Origin: Paragonimus skrjabini miyazakii
Lineage: Eukaryota; Platyhelminthes; Trematoda; Plagiorchiida; Troglotrematidae
Assembly (NCBI GenBank): GCA_014338405.1
Contig: JTDE01000704.1
Location: 88,922 to 152,921 of the forward strand
Direction: 5' to 3'
Length of the DNA: 64,000 nt
A model generated the notes under the pieces. The model saw only the letters and a program-made list of their open reading frames with translations, had not been told where the DNA came from and made no database searches. Made by a program: the position numbers and the translations under genes. Shown piece by piece: positions 58,986 through 64,000 of this stretch (position 1 is its first letter; the number at the start of each line of letters is the position of its first letter).

Positions 58986-61924
58986 CAGTTCTATCAATAA
59001 CGAAGATCCGGTGCATAAGGTGTCGGTTATGCCACTGCACTTTTCGTATAAAGTCCATCAGATAAGGGGAGGCCGCGCCCGGAAATAAGTAGTATCACTC
59101 CTGTCGTTTCTGAAAATAACCTAGACACAGTGATACAATACGTGGCTGATAGCTGATTCCGAAAGCGCCCCATCACACACGTCAACTCAAGTTGTTTGTG
59201 CTAATTCTCTGTTGGCCTTACGCACACACTGAGCATCCAATGTGAATCCGAAAGAATAGAGCCGAAATATGTATGAGGGCGAATGTAGCCAGCTGGGTCA
59301 ATACTGGCTAGCCACATGATAGGCTAGGATGAAAACGAAAGTCTTATGTTCCTGAAACAAAAATGGGACGGTATTCATAGGCACTTAAGAAGGTAAGTAT
59401 GTATTAGAGGTAAATAGCGTATAGTTCGGACGTAAGTTTTGACGCCAGTTCATTTTACATAAGGTAAGTGAGACAATTAGCTTAAACCGTTGACTAGGAC
59501 ACAGTACAAAAAATTAGAAATACACTACGTCAGTAAAGCCAAAGACTATATTTTATTGGGCTACCACAGCTCATGTTTAGAAAAAACAATAACATATTGT
59601 TATAAGCTCTCCTAAACGATACGCTGGTTCGTCCTTGCTATCGTAATGGGCCTGGCAGAATTCGGATTCTCCTCCCCTTAATAATTCACACGATAATCTC
59701 GGTCACGAAAAGTACAGCGACTGGCTGCGTATTCGCTCCCAAGACAAGCCAAAAGACGCATACCAAAAAAGAGCTTGTTCCGCCCCAAAACGTGTGCGAC
59801 CAAGGCGACAAGGGCAAAGTACTTATAGGACGCACAGTGGCCATAAGAACATTCTCGAATCATAAAATGAGAAGTTCGGGTCACTAATGGGCACGACGGA
59901 GTAAAAAGTCTGACGGGTAAGAGCTAGCCGAAGCCACCCTCTCCGCCATTCTGAGCAGGTCCGCTAACTAGGACAAAGTCAATCGTTTTTTCATTTCTCA
60001 CGGCGTAGGCGCCTTGAGGCGGCAACAGGGTGAGCGCCCTAACATACTTGCCCCTGGCACATCCCCCATCTAGTTGGTGGTATCTCAGTCTGGGTATTTG
60101 GACGCTGCGTCAGTTACAGACAGCAACAGCACTGCTCGTATCTCCACACGGATACAGTACCAGGACCTACGGCGCCTGAGCTTCATACACGTGGTTGAAT
60201 TTACAGTAAAACACATGGCGCCGGTTGAACTTTTGGTCAGCCGTCCGCAGCGTAATTGTACAGGCGGTCCAGCTGAAGAGTGTTTCCTCTCAAAGCTTAA
60301 CGTCAATGATAAAACGCGAAAAACCGTAGTATGATAGCTTCTGATCGTCAAGGTTTTACTTGAGTGATTTTAACTGCACACGATCTGTTTCGAGATCCCT
60401 AATCTCAGTCGTCAGGCATGTGTTTCCTAATTAACGAATCCCGGTTAACGTCACCTTAAGTTCAGTCCCGTCTATAAATTCTGATTAAAATGCCACGACG
60501 TTTGCGACCGTCTGACAACCGGGTGACCAGGATGTACAGATGGAAGTATTTTACATACGGTATGTTTCATTTGTAGAATTTCCAGGGTTCTGTTATGCAA
60601 CCCTTAGTTTGGGGTTTATGTGTTGGCTGCGGCTGTTAGATTGCCTTATTCAGGGTGTCCGTGATCTACGGGAATGACCTGTAGAAAACTGAAACCTGAA
60701 AAACCGTTAATGCAGATTCCATGTGTAAAAGCCCTTCCATCTGGAGAGGGCAAACTGTTCGTCCAGTAAGTATATTCTTAATATACAACATTTGTTATCT
60801 GTCTAGGCCATTTAACACATAGCTTTTTATTTTACAGGAAACTTTAAGTGACATCACTAGTCTATCAGATCTCCGGGAGAAAGTCGTTCTGTGATTTATT
60901 CCGCTGTTTGCTGTAAACTAATGGAAAATGACATGCATGTCATTCGCTCCAATCTACCGGAAAATCAAAAGTCATCTAATGTTTGATTGGTTGCCTACAG
61001 ACACCGTCCTATGGATTATTGAGTGTCATGCCTAAAACAGTGTTCATTTCTGCGACCCACTACCGGTTGTGTAGTTTAAGGCGCACCTAACGTCGAAAGC
61101 TGTGATTATTGATCTCCAACATGACAAATTTAAAAAGACAATAATCTGCCAAACTTTCTGAGATTGAACTTATAAATGTTTACCCAAAAACGTTATTCTG
61201 TCTAATAGAAGTCGGTTTTACACTCTGAGTAAACCAAGGGAAATAGCTACCAACACTTATCAAAGCTCCGCGGTATGTTTGCCCGAAAAATGATTATTCC
61301 TGTTCAAACGCATTAACACGTCGAAGGTTAGCAGTGGAGAACATTCTGTCTGCAAACATACAGCGAACCGCTTTAGTGGAAGGAAGAAATATTCGCAGAT
61401 GTGGTTACATTACTCACGTGGTTGGTCTATAGTTTGTTCCGATGGGTAGAACAAATACTAATTTTTAGTTGACACATAGATACAGTTTGTAACGTAGCTA
61501 AAGTCCCTACTGGTAATTCAGGTGTACTTCGATACACATTAAGAGGGCTCGGAGATCGATAATGTAGGCAAAGCGAGAGTAAGATTTCGGTGCCCTTGGC
61601 GCTCACCAAGGACGTAGAACATATTCTACCGATTTAAGAAATTCAAGCTGTGGCCTAACGACACAGAATTTAAATTACTGAGGTTCATAGAGGTCGGTTA
61701 CCAGATCCAACTGTGACTACAGTAGGTAGTTTATTGAGATGTAATAACATACTGGTCACTTAAACTTGTTGTATCACGAAGGACAACGCTACATTAAATT
61801 AAACCGTAAATGACAAAGCCACAGTGATTAGGGTCATTACTTACGCTCAAACACTCTTGTTGCCATGTCATTTAAATATCAACCCAGGTCTTAGTCTCAG
61901 TGATGTCGTAGTGTTTTGATCCAA
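58986..61924. other. non-coding stretch with GC-richer block
   Basis: The block at about 59.62-60.35 kb is GC-richer and open on both strands (86 and 88 codons near 60.07-60.35 kb; 68 codons at 59.68-59.88 kb minus). A TATA-like tcctataagtac lies on the minus strand near 59.83 kb. It may be a solo LTR or other element piece, but I cannot match it to the nearby gypsy element. The rest shows nothing supportable. Confidence 0.3.
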
Positions 61925-62198
61925 GAATGCCTATGGCACAAGGGCTATTTATTCAACGGAGCAACACATGGGTTAAGCGTTTAAACAGGACCAGAAATAA
62001 AACCATTCATTTGCACGCGGTATTCGGCCCCAGACCGTCTGGGTTGACGCAGACGCCAATGCTCAGTTCCTTCAAGTAGCAGGGGCCATTTTGGGCGATG
62101 CCGCATTCTGATGTTCACTCCTGCATTTTTCCTGCGGCTTGTACGATGTCAAAATATATGTTTCGGTCCTACTACTGAATAGCCGTGGTATGGGTAGT
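61925..62198 (-). repeat. probable 3' LTR of the Ty3/gypsy element
   Basis: Follows the end of pol and a purine-rich stretch on the minus strand (cggggggaagag, about 62.23 kb, polypurine-tract-like). It starts near cgtaacgtactacccatacc and holds a polyadenylation-type aataaa at 61948-61953 (minus). The boundaries are inferred because the matching 5' LTR lies outside the window. Confidence 0.35.
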
Positions 62199-62204
62199 AC
62201 GTTA

Positions 62205-62612
62205 CGATCGCTCAACTTCACTGCACTCTTCCCCCCGCAAAGATTGTTCCAGCTGCAGCAAAAGCCGTCCAGGTTCCGTTCGCTCTCTTGACGATCTGCG
62301 TATTGGCCTCGGGGACGTCGCTGTTTTTGGCGTACACTCTCCACTGCTCGGGGTGTCGTACCATTTGTGAAGCTGGCTTCCGTGCACTCGATGTTGATTC
62401 CTCTCATTCTTGATCAGATACGCTGGACCACGGCAATCCACTGCCACATAAGGTCCTCTCCATCTCGCCAGGAACTTCTTGGATCCTGGTCCTGTTGTGC
62501 CTGGACTCCGCCTGTCTCTGTATTTAACCTCCGAACCAATTTCAAATACCGCATTTCGATCCGACAATCTTGCGGTTGACTGCTCTTTAGAAACTTCTTG
62601 TGCGTTTGCCAA
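62205..62612 (-). pseudogene. Ty3/gypsy integrase C-terminal GPY/F module
   Basis: In a shifted frame: ANAQEVSKEQSTARLSDRNA, then FEIGSEVKYRDR and the diagnostic FLARWRGPYVAVDCRGPAYL, and HRVHGSQLHKWYD. The GPY/F motif is typical of one branch of Ty3/gypsy integrases and supports multimer formation. It continues to a stop at 62202-62204 just before the probable LTR. There is no chromodomain. Confidence 0.8.
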
Positions 62613-62614
62613 GT

Positions 62615-63484
62615 TTTGGGTGGCCGAGCCTCTGCTAATTCACGCATTCTCATCCGCTGGCTCCCCCATAAATCAATCTTCTGATCGACCGGCAGGCGTG
62701 ACACGCACCCGTACATTAGCTCGAACGGCGATTTCTTCGTTGTTCCCTGAGGCGGACAGCGGTGGGCCAACATAATCAGTGGTAGTGTTTCCTCCCAGCT
62801 CCCTCCTTTTACCGCCAGCCATTCCTTGATTTTGCGATTGTTTCGCTCCGTCAGTCCATTCGATTGAAGATGGTACGGAGTTGTGCGAATTTTCCTGATT
62901 CCCAAACGCTCCAAGCAGTTCCGAAACTCTTCACTTTCGAAGCAGGGACCTTGATCAGTCAATATACTTCGCGATATTCCATGATCTGCTACGATGTGTT
63001 CCACTACCGCCCTGCATACAGTGCTTGCACGCTGATCGAGTATAGCGGCTGCTTCGATCCATCTTGTGAAATGTTCCGTCATTACTAGGACATATTGATT
63101 TCCGGAGGTGGTTTCTGGTAAGGGACCCATTACGTCCAGCGACCATAATTCCCCAATCTCACTGACCGGAATTGGTTGTGTAGGATACTGTTTGGTGTAG
63201 TTTGAGCTCTTCAGCAGCTGACATTGCTGGCACGCCAGTACATAATTGTTAACGTCCTTCTTCATTTCCGGCCAGTATGCCCTTGGCTTCAGCATTTCAT
63301 AAGTTCGATGGCATCCCGTATGAGCCAGCTGATGACATTTCTTCACAATTGTCTCTCTCAACCTCGTCGGTATAACAGGTACGTTTATTCCATCCTGCAG
63401 TCGGCGCATTAAAATTCCCGCACTATTCAATCGTAATTCCGACCAGTACGTTCTGAAGGATGTCACCTCCGGAACTTCCTCGTT
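62615..63484 (-). pseudogene. Ty3/gypsy integrase
   Basis: In the same frame as the RNase H piece, after the amber codon. Zinc-binding N-terminus HQLAHTGCHRTYEMLKPRAY...CQQCQ (HHCC type); catalytic core with LWSLDVMGPLP (first Asp), SRSILTDQGPCFESEEF (second Asp), and YHLQSNGLTERNNRKIKEW (Glu of the triad). All three catalytic acidic residues are kept. The frame then passes the ELMYGCVSRLPVD block and shifts near 62.61 kb into the GPY/F segment. Family function: it inserts the cDNA copy into the host genome. Confidence 0.9.
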
Positions 63485-63487
63485 CTA

Positions 63488-63916
63488 TGGTTGTTGTTCT
63501 CCCGATAGAAGTTGATCAATCACCATTCGGATTGTCGGGTTCGTCCTCTGCGCTGTCTGTAACTTTCCGGGGTCATTCTCCAGTTCAATACTATTGACTC
63601 CGATCACGTCCTTGTGAACTTCATCCACGTGCTGCGTTCGGGATAGCAGATCGGGAACATAGTTCTCTCTTCCAGCAACATGGCGAATTGTGAAGTCATA
63701 CTCCTGTACTCGCAATGCCCAACGAGCCAGTTTCCCTCGGGGACCCTTCGCCGATTTAATCCACTCCAACGGCTTGTGATCAGTCTCCACATGGAAACTT
63801 CGGCCGAGCGAATAAAACTTCCACTTTTTCAATGCCCACACGATCGACAAACACTCCTTCACTGTCGTTGAGTAGTTTCGTTCAACAGGAGTTAATACTC
63901 GACCGTCATATTCCAC
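63488..63916 (-). pseudogene. Ty3/gypsy RNase H domain
   Basis: About 143 codons. Typical RNase H features of Ty3/gypsy: YSTTVKECLSIVWALKKWKF (catalytic Glu after the VEKEC-like motif), FHVETDHKPLEWI (TDH catalytic Asp), LARWALRVQEYDF, and IRHVAGRENYVPDLLSR (conserved H-x-G-x-x-N-x-x-D end). The start is a frameshift within ggggg near 63923, downstream of the TDASD block. It ends at an in-frame TAG before the integrase. Confidence 0.9.
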
Positions 63917-64000
63917 AATTTCCCCCTTCCTGCTTCAGTACAGCTCCGATTCCCACATCGCTCGCATCCGTCGCGACAACGAAGCTCTGTCCAGTCACCG

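Larger units (their letters stand above)
61925..64000 (-). mobile_element. Ty3/gypsy LTR retrotransposon, 3' part (runs off the window)
   Basis: Minus-strand order: end of the reverse transcriptase with a TDASD block (about 63.95-63.99 kb), RNase H, integrase with zinc-binding and DDE regions, GPY/F module, and probable 3' LTR. This gene order (RT-RH-IN) is that of Ty3/gypsy. Only a few lesions are seen: a frameshift in a G run near 63.92 kb, an amber stop at 63485-63487, and a frameshift near 62.61 kb. It is the youngest-looking coding element in the window. The rest of pol, gag and the 5' LTR must lie beyond base 64000. Confidence 0.9.

Noticed and set aside
62185..63412. Several plus-strand frames across the gypsy integrase
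   Set aside because: Antisense shadows of the retroelement pol region.
1..64000. CRISPR arrays, prokaryotic defence or operon systems, rRNA and spliced-leader genes
   Set aside because: No regularly spaced repeats, operons or recognisable rRNA or spliced-leader sequence seen on either strand.

Overview
This window looks like nuclear DNA of an invertebrate eukaryote. I think a platyhelminth, most likely a digenean fluke, is probable. The sequence is AT-rich and intron-like, with no operons and almost no long open reading frames. Coding DNA appears as isolated exons flanked by GT/AG splice signals. The repeats are eukaryotic retroelements: a tRNA-derived SINE family, a non-LTR (LINE) family with a C-terminal zinc finger, Penelope-like elements (PLE) and a Ty3/gypsy element. 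The fluke assignment is an inference from this mixture, not from a diagnostic gene.

Layout. 0-1.1 kb: a possible small exon (minus) and a PLE 3' fragment bounded by a 49-bp inverted repeat. 8.06-8.40 kb: a convincing internal exon (minus). 10.7-11.05 kb and 18.28-18.55 kb: well-preserved SINE copies, the first joined head to head with an inverted fragment. 19.9-20.25 kb: a diverged minus SINE. 25.84-28.2 kb: a decayed LINE, interrupted by SINE sequence and ending in a (TA)n tract. 30.84-32.92 kb: a better preserved LINE of the same family. 37.9-38.15, 43.7-43.9, 49.26-49.68, 55.44-56.08 and 58.8-58.98 kb: further SINE pieces. 52.55-53.38 kb: a 275-codon exon (minus) with a start codon, an upstream in-frame stop, a perfect GTAAGT donor and a CpG-rich upstream stretch, so probably the first coding exon of a gene. 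56.16-57.62 kb: a PLE with reverse transcriptase and GIY-YIG remnants. 61.93-64.0 kb: the 3' part of a Ty3/gypsy element (minus) with RNase H, integrase and GPY/F regions, cut by the window edge.

The minus-strand exons at 53.4 and 8.4 kb (and perhaps weaker ones at 29.0, 25.2 and 0.3 kb) could belong to one long gene with very large, transposon-filled introns, or to separate genes. The sequence alone cannot decide, and I recognise no named host gene. I found no true tRNA, rRNA, CRISPR array or prokaryotic system. The most interesting material is structural: recurrent head-to-head SINE fragments, a SINE with a long conserved head in front of its tRNA-like promoter, and the inverted repeat around the PLE fragment.
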